Source: Clostridium_Z sp040797585 (lineage in GTDB: Bacteria > Bacillota > Clostridia > Clostridiales > Clostridiaceae). Taken from it: DNA of 28,304 nucleotides. The notes beneath the pieces were generated by a model, which saw only the letters and a program-made list of their open reading frames with translations, was not told the origin of the DNA and did no database searches. The position numbers were made by a program, and so were the translations under genes. Location of the stretch: the NCBI RefSeq assembly GCF_040797585.1, contig NZ_JBFNEO010000007.1:1-28304 (forward strand). Direction: 5' to 3'. This document shows, piece by piece, positions 6,353-14,899 of the stretch. Numbering within the stretch: the first letter of the stretch is position 1; every line of letters begins with the position of its first letter.

Positions 6353-6963
6353 TGAAATTTTCGAATATTGCTTTAATATCCAGTGGAATAAGAGCTTTGG
6401 TTATAGGAGGGGGAAAGGCTGGACTCATAAAGACTAAAGCACTTCTGAAAAGAGGATGTACAGTTTTTGTAGTATCTAATAATTTTATAGAAGGTTTTAA
6501 TGATATTGATGATAAAAATCTTCATCTTATTAAAGGATATTATAAAAAGGATTACATTTTTGATAAACATTTAATAGTAATGGCAATAGGGGAGGATAGT
6601 ACAATTCAGGCTATAACAATGGATTGTAATGAGAATCATAAGCTTTATTTGAACTGTAAAAATTTTAAAGAAGGAAATTTCATAATACCATTTCAAGTGG
6701 AAAGCAAGGAAGTCAATATAGCAATAAATACTACTGAAGGAAATCCAAAGGTATCTAAAAAAATATCTAATGTTTTCTTAGAGTATGTAGAGGAAAGAGA
6801 TGAATTAATATCATTTATAAATTTTGCAAGGACACGTCTTAAGGATAATCCAATAAAAAATGAAGTTCTTGATTTTTTAGTAAGTGATGAATTTGAGAAA
6901 TATTTCAAAGAAGGAAAACATAGGGGAATTATCATAGAAAAATACGGAGAAATACTTACATAG
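6352..6963 (+). CDS. Precorrin-2 dehydrogenase (Met8/SirC/CysG-N type), 203 aa
   Basis: This is the NAD-dependent enzyme that oxidises precorrin-2 to sirohydrochlorin, which CbiK then loads with cobalt. A Rossmann nucleotide-binding motif GGGKAG lies at 19-24, and INTTEGNPKVSKKI at 125-138 matches the family's IST-G-SP-ARR-like segment. The length fits stand-alone SirC-type proteins. Where most relatives read N-V-V-D-D, this protein reads N-C-K-N-F at 101-105, so the aspartate implicated in catalysis in CysG and Met8 appears to be asparagine or absent. That may mean dehydrogenase activity depends on other residues. It overlaps cobT by one base and is followed closely by hemC; hemA, often next to it in clostridia, is missing. 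Confidence 0.85.
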   Translation: MKFSNIALISSGIRALVIGGGKAGLIKTKALLKRGCTVFVVSNNFIEGFNDIDDKNLHLIKGYYKKDYIFDKHLIVMAIGEDSTIQAITMDCNENHKLYLNCKNFKEGNFIIPFQVESKEVNIAINTTEGNPKVSKKISNVFLEYVEERDELISFINFARTRLKDNPIKNEVLDFLVSDEFEKYFKEGKHRGIIIEKYGEILT

Positions 6964-6981
6964 AAATTGGAGGGGGAATCT

Positions 6982-7872
6982 TTGACTGTAAAAATAGCTA
7001 CAAGAAAGAGTAAACTAGCTATTACTCAGACAGATTTGGTAATAGAACATATAAAGAGAAAAAACAATAACATAGAATGCGAAAAGGTTAAACTTCAAAC
7101 AGAGGGAGATAGAAGATTAGATGTAACCTTAGATAAAATTGGAGGTAAGGGTGTTTTTACTAAGGAAATAGAATATGCTCTTTTAGATGGTAGATCCCAT
7201 GGAGCAGTTCATAGTATGAAGGATATGCCCTTTGCTTTAGGGGATGCTTTTAAGCTAACTGCTATTCCAGAGAGAGAGGACCCAAGAGATGCCTTTGTTT
7301 CTATGAATGGAATGGATTTTAAAGACTTACCAAAGGGAGCTAGAATTGGAACAGGAAGTATAAGACGTGATGCTCAGCTTAGGGTATTAAGACCAGATAT
7401 AGAGGTAGTACCTATAAGAGGAAATGTTCAAACAAGAATAGATAAGATTGAAAAAGAAAATCTTCATGGAATAATACTTGCAGCAGCAGGACTTAAAAGG
7501 CTTGGCATGGAGTGTATAATAAGAGATTATTTTGATCCTTATGAATTTGTTCCTTCAGTTGGACAAGGAGCCTTAGGGGTAGAGACTTTAAAGCAAGGTG
7601 AATATAATGAGGTTTTTGAATCCATAGATAATAGGGAAGTTAGAATTTGTGTAGAGGGAGAAAGAAGCTTTATGAGAACCCTAAATGGTGGATGTCATAT
7701 AGTTATAGGAGCTTATGGAACTCTATGTAAAGATAGACTTCATATGGTTGGAATATTCCAAATAGGGGATAAGATAATCAAGAAAGATATAGAAGGTTAT
7801 GCAGAGGATAATATAAAACTTGGAGAGGTTCTAGCAGAGAAGATAATAAAAGCTGAAAATTATATGAGATAG
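6982..7872 (+). CDS. hemC: Porphobilinogen deaminase (hydroxymethylbilane synthase)
   Basis: HemC joins four porphobilinogens into hydroxymethylbilane on its covalent dipyrromethane cofactor. The TTG at 6982 is chosen over the TTG at 6967 because GGAGGGGGA (6969-6977) is correctly spaced for it and the protein then begins MTVKIATRKSKLAI, as in relatives. The cytosolic enzyme has 296 residues. Motifs are HSMKDMP at 77-83 (catalytic Asp81), GTGSIRRDAQLR at 123-134, RGNVQTR at 146-152, and LNGGC at 234-238, whose Cys238 anchors the cofactor. It lies 18 bases after the dehydrogenase. Its stop codon directly touches a copy of the intergenic repeat. Confidence 0.97.
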   Translation: MTVKIATRKSKLAITQTDLVIEHIKRKNNNIECEKVKLQTEGDRRLDVTLDKIGGKGVFTKEIEYALLDGRSHGAVHSMKDMPFALGDAFKLTAIPEREDPRDAFVSMNGMDFKDLPKGARIGTGSIRRDAQLRVLRPDIEVVPIRGNVQTRIDKIEKENLHGIILAAAGLKRLGMECIIRDYFDPYEFVPSVGQGALGVETLKQGEYNEVFESIDNREVRICVEGERSFMRTLNGGCHIVIGAYGTLCKDRLHMVGIFQIGDKIIKKDIEGYAEDNIKLGEVLAEKIIKAENYMR

Positions 7873-7967
7873 ATCTATAGATAAATCATATGATAATTGA
7901 AAATAAATCACTAGCTTAGTTATTTAAGACATATTCAAGAGTTGAGTTTTGAAGTGGTTTATATATA
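7873..7967 (-). repeat. Intergenic repeat, copy A (inverted)
   Basis: Reverse-complemented, this segment aligns with copies B and C over the CTCAA, TTAAATAA, GTGATT, CAATTATCAT and CTATAG blocks. The arms ATAAATCAT (7881-7889) and GTGGTTTAT (7954-7962) bound exactly 82 nt and pair on the plus-strand RNA through seven Watson-Crick and two G-U pairs. It begins at the base after the hemC stop. Confidence 0.8.
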
Positions 7968-8037
7968 AGGTAATAGAAGACTTTAAAACTTAACCTTACA
8001 TTTATTTATATATTAGAAAAATTAAGGAGGGGTAAAC

Positions 8038-9513
8038 TTGAGTAAGGTATACATAATAGGGGCAGGTCCAGGGGATGAGGACTTACTTACATTAAAGGCT
8101 AAGAAATCCTTAGAGAAGTGTACTGCTGTTTTGTATGATAGATTAATTGGCGGAAATATATTAAAGCATTTAAATAAAGATTGTGAGATATACTATTGTG
8201 GTAAGGAACCAGGTTGTCATTATAAAACTCAAGAAGAAATAAATGAATCCCTTGTAAGACTTTCAAAGAAAGGACATATAGTTGGAAGAATAAAAGGTGG
8301 AGATCCTTATGTTTTTGGACGTGGAGGAGAAGAAGTACTAGATCTAATAAAGGAAAATATAGAGTTTGAGGTAATACCAGGGGTTACCTCTGCCATAGGA
8401 GCTCTATCCTATGCAGGTATACCAGTTACTCAAAGGGGAGTATCTCAAAGCTTTCATGTGATAACAGGAATGACCTCAGTTTCTTCTAAGGTTAATTATG
8501 AAGCCTTGGCAAAGCTTTCTGGAACATTAATATTCTTAATGGGAGTAGAAAATATAAAGGATATAAGTAGTAATCTTATAAAATACGGTAAAAGTCAAGA
8601 TACTCCTTGCGGAATTGTAAGAAGAGGAACAACTTCTAAACAGAAAACAGTAATCACCACATTAAAGGATGCAGAGAATAAAATAAAAGAAGAAGGGTTA
8701 ACTTCTCCATGCATAATTGTGGTAGGTGAGGTAGTTAATTTTAGAGAAAGTTTAAACTGGTTTGAGAAAAAAGAACTTTTTGGATTAAATTTATGTATAA
8801 CAAGAAGCAGGGAACAAGCTAAATCTTTAAGTAGTAGAGTAAAAGATTTAGGGGGAGAGGTTACAGAGATACCTTCCTTAGAGATAAGGGAAAGAGAAAG
8901 TTCTATAGATCCTTATCTAAATAATATTCAGCATTATGATCACATAATTTTAACCAGCGTTAATGGAGTTAATGTATTCTTTGATTATTTAATAAATAAG
9001 AATTTTGATATAAGAAATATTAAAGCAGATTTTTCTGTAATAGGTAATGCTACCTTTGAAGCATTAAGAAAAAGAGGAATAATAGCTAAAACTAAGGGGG
9101 AAGAATTTACCCAAGAAGGTCTATTAGAAGCATTAAAGGGTAAAATTCAAGAGAACCATAAGGTGTTTATACCTTGTGCTAAGAATAGTCGTAGATTATT
9201 AGAAGAAGAGCTTAAAAATCTTTGTAGAAGTGTCACTGTCTGTCATAGTTATGAAACTGTAATTCCACCTCTTTTAAATGAAAGAGCTTTTGATGATGTG
9301 GATGTAGTTTTATATACAAGTCCATCTACCGTTAAGAATATGATTAATATGGTAGGAAAGGACAAGTTAAAAAAGAAATTATCTCTTGCCATAGGACCTA
9401 TAACTGAAAAAGAGTTAGAGAAAGAAGACCTTTCAGGTATTATGTGTGATAGATATTTTGAAGATGGAATAATAGAAAAATTATTAGAACTTAGGGGGAA
9501 CAAACAATGTTAA
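8038..9513 (+). CDS. cobA-hemD: Uroporphyrinogen-III C-methyltransferase / uroporphyrinogen-III synthase fusion
   Basis: This is one polypeptide with two enzymes of adjacent steps. HemD (from about residue 250 to 491) closes hydroxymethylbilane to uroporphyrinogen III. CobA/SUMT (about 1-245) then methylates C2 and C7 with S-adenosylmethionine to give precorrin-2. SUMT signatures are GAGPGDEDLLT at 8-18, GRIKGGDPYVFGRGGEE at 83-99, and PGVTSAIGALSYAGIP at 114-129. The HemD half shows CITRSREQA and a later VLYTSPSTVKN segment, typical of the synthase. The TTG start follows AAGGAGGGG. The fusion is common in clostridia. Do not confuse this CobA with the corrinoid adenosyltransferase of the same name in enterics. 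It overlaps hemB by 7 bases. Confidence 0.96.
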   Translation: MSKVYIIGAGPGDEDLLTLKAKKSLEKCTAVLYDRLIGGNILKHLNKDCEIYYCGKEPGCHYKTQEEINESLVRLSKKGHIVGRIKGGDPYVFGRGGEEVLDLIKENIEFEVIPGVTSAIGALSYAGIPVTQRGVSQSFHVITGMTSVSSKVNYEALAKLSGTLIFLMGVENIKDISSNLIKYGKSQDTPCGIVRRGTTSKQKTVITTLKDAENKIKEEGLTSPCIIVVGEVVNFRESLNWFEKKELFGLNLCITRSREQAKSLSSRVKDLGGEVTEIPSLEIRERESSIDPYLNNIQHYDHIILTSVNGVNVFFDYLINKNFDIRNIKADFSVIGNATFEALRKRGIIAKTKGEEFTQEGLLEALKGKIQENHKVFIPCAKNSRRLLEEELKNLCRSVTVCHSYETVIPPLLNERAFDDVDVVLYTSPSTVKNMINMVGKDKLKKKLSLAIGPITEKELEKEDLSGIMCDRYFEDGIIEKLLELRGNKQC

Positions 9514-10478
9514 AAAGACCTAGAAGATTAAGAGAGAATGCTAGTATAAGAGCTATGGTTCGTGAGAACCATTTAAGACCAGAGGATTTTGTATATCCAA
9601 TATTTGTGGTTGAGGGAGAAAATATAAAGAAGGAGATAAGCTCTCTTCCAGGAAACTATCATTACTCTGTAGATATGCTAGATGATCTTATAAAGGAAAT
9701 GGATGAATTAAAAATAAAGGGAATAATGGTATTTGGAATACCAAATCATAAGGATGAGTGCGCATCAGAGGCTTTTAATGATAATGGAATAGTTCAAAAG
9801 GCTGTTAGAAGAATAAAAGAGTTATCTAAGGAATTATTTGTAATGACTGATGTTTGTATGTGTCAATATACAAGCCATGGACATTGTGGAATATTAGATG
9901 GTCACAGAGTTCATAATGATAAATCACTAGAATACATAGCTAAGATAGCTTTATCCCATGCAAAGGCAGGAGCTGATATGGTAGCACCATCAGATATGAT
10001 GGATGGAAGAGTTGGAGCTATAAGAACCCTATTAGATTTAAATGGATATGACCATGTATCTATAATGGCATATAGTGCTAAATATGCTTCAGCATTCTAT
10101 GGTCCATTTAGAGAGGCAGCAGGATCAGCACCACAGTTTGGAGATAGAAAGAGTTATCAAATGGATCCAGCAAACTCTAATGAAGCTATGAGAGAAATAG
10201 AGCTTGATATAGAGGAAGGTGCAGATATAGTAATGGTTAAGCCTGCTATGGCATTTATGGATGTTATAAGAATGGCTAAGGATAGATTTAATATGCCTCT
10301 TGCAGCATATAACGTAAGTGGAGAATATTCCATGGTAAAGGCAGCAGCGCAGCTTGGATATATTAATGAAAGAGCTATTGCCACGGAAATGCTTCTTGGG
10401 TTAAAGAGAGCAGGGGCAGATATAATAATAACTTATTATTCTTTAGAAATGGCAAAGTGGCTTAGAGAAGAGGCTTAA
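9507..10478 (+). CDS. hemB: Delta-aminolevulinic acid dehydratase (porphobilinogen synthase)
   Basis: HemB condenses two 5-aminolevulinates into porphobilinogen, the first ring of the tetrapyrrole, in the cytosol. At 323 residues it is of standard length. The three-cysteine zinc site is present in DVCMCQYTSHGHCG (Cys117, Cys119, Cys127), so this is a zinc-dependent type. The Schiff-base lysines are Lys192 in YSAKYASAFYGPFR and Lys245 in MVKPAMAF. It overlaps the end of cobA-hemD by 7 bases, indicating translational coupling, and is followed after two bases by cobC. The genes that make its substrate, hemA and hemL, are not in this window. Confidence 0.98.
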   Translation: MLKRPRRLRENASIRAMVRENHLRPEDFVYPIFVVEGENIKKEISSLPGNYHYSVDMLDDLIKEMDELKIKGIMVFGIPNHKDECASEAFNDNGIVQKAVRRIKELSKELFVMTDVCMCQYTSHGHCGILDGHRVHNDKSLEYIAKIALSHAKAGADMVAPSDMMDGRVGAIRTLLDLNGYDHVSIMAYSAKYASAFYGPFREAAGSAPQFGDRKSYQMDPANSNEAMREIELDIEEGADIVMVKPAMAFMDVIRMAKDRFNMPLAAYNVSGEYSMVKAAAQLGYINERAIATEMLLGLKRAGADIIITYYSLEMAKWLREEA

Positions 10479-10480
10479 AT

Positions 10481-11074
10481 ATGAATATTTACTTAGTAAG
10501 ACATGGGGAAACTGAGGAAAACTTAAAGAAAACCTATTATGGCTCTATTGATTGTGATTTAACTGAGAATGGAATAAATCAGGCTCTTTATCTTAAAGAA
10601 ATACTAAGTAAATTAAAGTTCGATGCTATATTTTGTAGTGAAAAGAAAAGAGCGAAGAACACATTAGAGATCATAGGACACAAAGAAAATATTATAGAAG
10701 ATTCAAGATTGAATGAAAGAGATTTTGGAGTATTTGAGGGTAAAACTTTTAATGAGATAAATGAAGCTTTTAAAGATGAATATAACAATTGGATGAAGGA
10801 CTGGAAGGGGTATACTCCCCCTTCTGGTGAAAGCTTCAAAACCTTTTATAGTAGGGTAAAAATGTTTATTGAAGAAATGAAAGATAAGGATTATGACAAT
10901 GTACTTATAGCTACCCATGGAGGTGTTATAAGAGCAATATACTGTTATATGCTAGATGAAAATTTGGATCATTACTGGAGATTTGCCTCTAGAAATGGAG
11001 ACTTAACAAAAATTAAATTTGAAAATAACTATTTTTATATAGATTCAATTATTCCTTTGAATAACTTAAATTAA
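10481..11074 (+). CDS. cobC: Alpha-ribazole phosphatase (histidine phosphatase family)
   Basis: This cytosolic enzyme belongs to the phosphoglycerate-mutase-like phosphatases. RHGE at 7-10 carries the phospho-histidine His8, and the second catalytic histidine is His146 in ATHGGVIRAIY. Glu79 in LNERDFG fits the acid/base segment. In this setting, between hemB and cobU-cobS, the likely substrate is alpha-ribazole 5'-phosphate or adenosylcobalamin 5'-phosphate, completing nucleotide-loop assembly. Sequence alone does not separate CobC from other small phosphatases of the family; the assignment rests on context. Confidence 0.88.
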   Translation: MNIYLVRHGETEENLKKTYYGSIDCDLTENGINQALYLKEILSKLKFDAIFCSEKKRAKNTLEIIGHKENIIEDSRLNERDFGVFEGKTFNEINEAFKDEYNNWMKDWKGYTPPSGESFKTFYSRVKMFIEEMKDKDYDNVLIATHGGVIRAIYCYMLDENLDHYWRFASRNGDLTKIKFENNYFYIDSIIPLNNLN

Positions 11075-11094
11075 ATACATTAGGAGTGGAAAAT

Positions 11095-11646
11095 ATGAGT
11101 AAGATAACCTTAGTTACAGGGGGAAGTAGAAGCGGAAAAAGCTCATTTAGTGAAAAACTTTTGAGGAGTACTGATGATGTTCTCTATATAGCTACCTCTA
11201 TAATAACAGATAAGGAAATGGAAGATAGGGTAAATAGGCATATAAGAGGAAGGAATCCTAAGTGGATAACCTTAGAGGCTTATGAAGATTTACATGAAAA
11301 AATAAAAAATTATAAAGAGAAATATATACTTTTAGATTGTGTAACCATAATGACAACTAATTTAATGTTTAAGACACATATGGATTATGATAATCTCACT
11401 CAAGAAGAAATAGATAAGGTCTCAGAATATATAAAGCTTCAATTTAAACTCTTAATAGATGAGGTTAAAAATACAGGACGAGAACTTATATTAGTCACTA
11501 ACGAAGTAGGTCTTGGAATAGTTCCAGAAAATAAGCTTTCAAGAATATTTAGAGATATAGCAGGCTTTGTAAACCAGTATATAGCATCCTTAAGTCATGA
11601 TGTGTACTTAGTAACCTGTGGAATACCTTTAAAGATAAAGGGATAA
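11095..11646 (+). CDS. cobU: Adenosylcobinamide kinase / adenosylcobinamide-phosphate guanylyltransferase
   Basis: CobU phosphorylates adenosylcobinamide and then adds GMP to form adenosylcobinamide-GDP, the substrate of CobS. The start is set at the ATG of 11095 because AGGAG at 11082-11086 serves it, rather than the overlapping GTG at 11086. The resulting 183 residues begin MSKITLVTGGSRSGKS, with the P-loop at 9-16. Other family segments are the histidine-containing RHIRGRNPKW, LLDCVTIMTTNL, VTNEVGLGIVPE, and a C-terminal GIPLKIKG. It lies between cobC and cobS in the operon. Confidence 0.95.
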   Translation: MSKITLVTGGSRSGKSSFSEKLLRSTDDVLYIATSIITDKEMEDRVNRHIRGRNPKWITLEAYEDLHEKIKNYKEKYILLDCVTIMTTNLMFKTHMDYDNLTQEEIDKVSEYIKLQFKLLIDEVKNTGRELILVTNEVGLGIVPENKLSRIFRDIAGFVNQYIASLSHDVYLVTCGIPLKIKG

Positions 11647-11660
11647 GAGTGAGGGTTTAA

Positions 11661-12482
11661 ATGAATAATTTATACATTGATTTAGGAATACTTGGAGTTA
11701 TATTTCTATTAGGAGCTATTGGGAGATATAAAATACCTTTTAACAACTTTTTATTAATAACTCAGTTTATAACAAGACTTCCTCTTAAGATTTCATTAAG
11801 TTGTGAAATGGAGGATTTTAAAAGAGGAACTCTATATTTTCCAATGGTTGGAGCATTAATTGGAGGAATACAGTATTTAATCTTTATAATTACAAATACA
11901 TATTTTCCTATGATTATAGCAGCAACCTTTACTGTACTGTCTATGGTCTTCATAACAGGAGGACTTCATATAGATGGATTATCTGATACCTGTGATGGAT
12001 TTTTCTCCTTTAAGGGTAGTAAGGAGAAAATCATAGAGATTATGAAAGATAGTAGAGTTGGAGCTTTTGGAGTTATAGCTATAATTTTTGATATAGCTTT
12101 AAGAATTCTTGGAGTATATTATATGGGACTTAAGGGATTAGAGTATGGACTTATAGTTGTTCCGTCAATAACCAGAGCCTTTACAGTATTATTATTCTTA
12201 ATAGGAAAACCAGCTAAGGAAAAGGGGAGTGGTAATCTTTACATAGGAAATACTACTGTTTTAAGGTTCATGGGGGCATTGATTTCAGCCTTTATTATAG
12301 GTAAAATTTTAATTGGCTATTATGGATCATTAATACTTCTTTTAAGTGGATTAATTATAACTCTCTTATTTAGTAAATTTTGTAATAATGTAATACAAGG
12401 GCATACTGGAGATACCCTTGGGGCTAATAATGAACTTGTTGAAATAGGATTACTTCTCATTATAAGCAGCTCTTTATTCTAA
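11661..12482 (+). CDS. cobS: Adenosylcobinamide-GDP ribazoletransferase (cobalamin synthase)
   Basis: CobS is the integral membrane enzyme that joins adenosylcobinamide-GDP and alpha-ribazole (phosphate). The metal-binding signature GGLHIDGLSDTCDG lies at 100-113, with Asp106, Asp109 and Asp112. Hydrophobic helices follow across the rest of the 273 residues, and GHTGDTLGANNE near the C-terminus is typical. The family core usually begins at LxxxQFxTRxP, here LITQFITRLP at 32-41, so about 25-30 residues forming an extra hydrophobic segment precede it. No internal ATG offers a shorter start. A modest GAGGG site supports the ATG at 11661. It follows cobU by 14 bases. Confidence 0.95.
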   Translation: MNNLYIDLGILGVIFLLGAIGRYKIPFNNFLLITQFITRLPLKISLSCEMEDFKRGTLYFPMVGALIGGIQYLIFIITNTYFPMIIAATFTVLSMVFITGGLHIDGLSDTCDGFFSFKGSKEKIIEIMKDSRVGAFGVIAIIFDIALRILGVYYMGLKGLEYGLIVVPSITRAFTVLLFLIGKPAKEKGSGNLYIGNTTVLRFMGALISAFIIGKILIGYYGSLILLLSGLIITLLFSKFCNNVIQGHTGDTLGANNELVEIGLLLIISSSLF

Positions 12483-12521
12483 AATTTCCAGGGAATTTAA
12501 ATATATTTAGGAGGAAAAGAA

Positions 12522-13349
12522 ATGAAAAAAGGAATACTTGTAGTTAGTTTTGGTACAAGCTACATGGATGCACTTAAAAATTCCATAGAGAATATAGAAA
12601 ATAAAATAAAAGAAAGCTTTAAGGATTATGAAATAAAAAGGGCTTTTACTTCTCATAAAATAATTAAAAAAATCAAAAATAGGGATAATATACATATAAA
12701 TACTCCAGAAGAAGCTTTAGAAGAGATGAAAAAAGAAGGATATGAAGAGATCATAGTTCAACCTCTTCACATAATTCCAGGAGAAGAATATGATTATGTT
12801 CTAAAAGTTGTAAATTCTTTTAAAGAAGATTTTAAATATATAGAAGTGGGAAGACCAGTATTCTTTTATGAAGGAATAGAAGAGCTGCCAAAGGATTATC
12901 ATATATTTATAGATTCTATAGAATCTATTCTACCAAAAGAAGGAGGAACAGTACTTTTTGGACATGGTACAGCCCATTCAGCTAATGCTGTATATGGATG
13001 TATTCAATGTGTTCTTCAAGATAGAGATTATGATAATGTGTTTGTAGGTACAGTAGAAGGATATCCAGGATTTAATGAGGTTTTAAAGAGAATTAAAAAG
13101 CAAAATCTTAAGGAAGTAACATTAATACCTTTAATGGTGGTTTGTGGAGATCACGCTATAAATGATATGGCTTCAGATGAAGAGGATTCATGGAAGTCTA
13201 TGCTAGAGGCTGAGGGAATAAAGGTTAAAACTTACCTTCATGGTCTTGGAGAGATTAGTGCCTTTGGAGATATATATGTAAATCATATAAAGGATGTAAT
13301 GGATGGAACCATAATGAGCTACGGAAAAACTAAAAAAGGTGGTAAGTAG
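12522..13349 (+). CDS. cbiK: Sirohydrochlorin cobaltochelatase (anaerobic)
   Basis: CbiK inserts cobalt into sirohydrochlorin, the committing step of the early-cobalt (anaerobic) pathway. The 275 residues match the CbiK family rather than the shorter CbiX. Metal-site residues are visible: His148 in LFGHGTAHSAN, Glu179 in GTVEGYPGF, and His211 in VCGDHAINDMAS. No signal peptide is present, so it is cytosolic. AGGAGGAAA precedes the ATG. It lies 39 bases after cobS and two bases before cobQ. Confidence 0.96.
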   Translation: MKKGILVVSFGTSYMDALKNSIENIENKIKESFKDYEIKRAFTSHKIIKKIKNRDNIHINTPEEALEEMKKEGYEEIIVQPLHIIPGEEYDYVLKVVNSFKEDFKYIEVGRPVFFYEGIEELPKDYHIFIDSIESILPKEGGTVLFGHGTAHSANAVYGCIQCVLQDRDYDNVFVGTVEGYPGFNEVLKRIKKQNLKEVTLIPLMVVCGDHAINDMASDEEDSWKSMLEAEGIKVKTYLHGLGEISAFGDIYVNHIKDVMDGTIMSYGKTKKGGK

Positions 13350-13351
13350 AT

Positions 13352-14869
13352 ATGGCAAAAATAATGGTACAGGGAACAGGTTCTAATGTAGGAAAAAGTA
13401 TATTAGTTGCAGCTCTTTGTAGAATTTTTAAACAAGATGGACTTAAAGTATGTCCTTATAAATCTCAAAATATGGCGTTAAATTCTTATATAACTTTAGA
13501 TGGAAAAGAGATGGGAAGAGCACAGGTGCTTCAAGCATATGCTGCAGGTATTGAACCAGAAGTTTATATGAATCCAATACTTTTAAAACCATCTACAGAT
13601 GTACAATGTCAAGTTATTGTTAATGGAAAAGTATATTGTAATTCTTCAGCTAAAGAATACCATAACTTAAAACCACAATTCTCTAAAATGCTTAAGGAAG
13701 AGTTTGAAAAAATAGAGAAGGAATTTGATGTAATAGTAATGGAGGGAGCAGGAAGCCCAGCAGAGATAAATCTTAGAGATAGAGATATAGTAAATATGGG
13801 TATGGCAGAACTTGTAGATGCTCCAGTAGTTTTAGTTGGAGATATAGATAAGGGAGGAGTTTTTGCATCCTTAGTTGGAACTATGGTGCTTTTAACTGAT
13901 GAAGAGAAGAAAAGAGTTAAAGGAACTATAATAAATAAATTTAGAGGAGATATAGATATATTAACTCCGGGAATAGATATGCTAGAGGATATTACAAAGC
14001 TTCCAAATCTTGGAGTAGTGCCTTATTTTAGGCTTCAATTAGAAGATGAAGATGGATCAATGATGGAAATAAAGAAAGATGTTACAGACAAGATAGATGT
14101 GGCAGTTATAATGCTTCCTCATATATCTAACTTCACTGATGTAGATCCTTTAAAGAATGAAGAAGATGTATCAGTAAGGTTTGTAACTAGCTTAAATGAA
14201 TTTAAAAATCCAGATCTTCTAGTAATACCAGGAAGCAAAAATACCATAGGAGACTTAAACTATTTAAAGGAAAGTGGACTTTATGACAAGATAAAATCCT
14301 ACTCCAAGGAAGGTAATATAATTGGAATTTGTGGTGGATATCAAATCCTTGGAAAAACCCTTAAGGATCCTTACGAAATTGAGGGGAAAATAAAATCAGC
14401 AGAGGGACTTGGTCTTTTAGATGTTAATACTGTTTTCAATGAGGAAAAGATAACTACAAGAATTAATGGAGAGCTTAAAGAAGAAGGGGCAAATATATTA
14501 GGCATAGATAATATAAAAGAGGACTTATATGGATATGAAATTCATATGGGAGAGACTACTTATGGAGAAGAAGGAACCCCACTTTTCAAAATAGTGAGCA
14601 GAAATGGTGAAACAGTAAGCTGTAACGATGGAGCAATAAATAAAGAGGGAAATATAATGGGTACTTACATCCATGGAATATTTGATGGAATATCCTTTAG
14701 AGAGGCTTTAGTAAATAAGCTAAGAAAAGAAAAGGGATTAGATCTTAAAAAGTCAGGAAAGTATGAAGCACTAAGAGAAGAGGAGCTTGATAAATTAGCT
14801 GATATAGTTAGAAAGAGCTTAGATATGAAGAAAATCTATGAAATTGTAGGATTAGAGCCTAAAAAATAA
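13352..14869 (+). CDS. cobQ: Adenosylcobyric acid synthase (glutamine-hydrolysing)
   Basis: This enzyme (CobQ, also CbiP) amidates four corrin side chains (b, d, e and g) using glutamine and ATP. The N-terminal dethiobiotin-synthetase-like ATPase domain shows GTGSNVGKS at 8-16, PYKSQNMALNSY near 35-46, and VMEGAGSPAEINLRD at 129-143. The C-terminal class-I glutaminase domain shows IGICGGYQILG with nucleophile Cys327, and GTYIHGIFD with His441. The 505 residues are standard. It starts two bases after cbiK and is followed 30 bases later by cbiB. Confidence 0.98.
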   Translation: MAKIMVQGTGSNVGKSILVAALCRIFKQDGLKVCPYKSQNMALNSYITLDGKEMGRAQVLQAYAAGIEPEVYMNPILLKPSTDVQCQVIVNGKVYCNSSAKEYHNLKPQFSKMLKEEFEKIEKEFDVIVMEGAGSPAEINLRDRDIVNMGMAELVDAPVVLVGDIDKGGVFASLVGTMVLLTDEEKKRVKGTIINKFRGDIDILTPGIDMLEDITKLPNLGVVPYFRLQLEDEDGSMMEIKKDVTDKIDVAVIMLPHISNFTDVDPLKNEEDVSVRFVTSLNEFKNPDLLVIPGSKNTIGDLNYLKESGLYDKIKSYSKEGNIIGICGGYQILGKTLKDPYEIEGKIKSAEGLGLLDVNTVFNEEKITTRINGELKEEGANILGIDNIKEDLYGYEIHMGETTYGEEGTPLFKIVSRNGETVSCNDGAINKEGNIMGTYIHGIFDGISFREALVNKLRKEKGLDLKKSGKYEALREEELDKLADIVRKSLDMKKIYEIVGLEPKK

Positions 14870-14899
14870 TAGGATAATTATATTAAGGAGAGATAATCC

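Noticed and set aside
6967..6981. Upstream TTG start for hemC
   Set aside because: This TTG lies at the binding site itself; GGAGGGGGA at 6969-6977 serves the TTG at 6982, and homologs begin there.
7873..8037. The three intergenic repeats as a CRISPR array
   Set aside because: The copies are kilobases apart, in mixed orientation, divergent and without spacers or cas genes.
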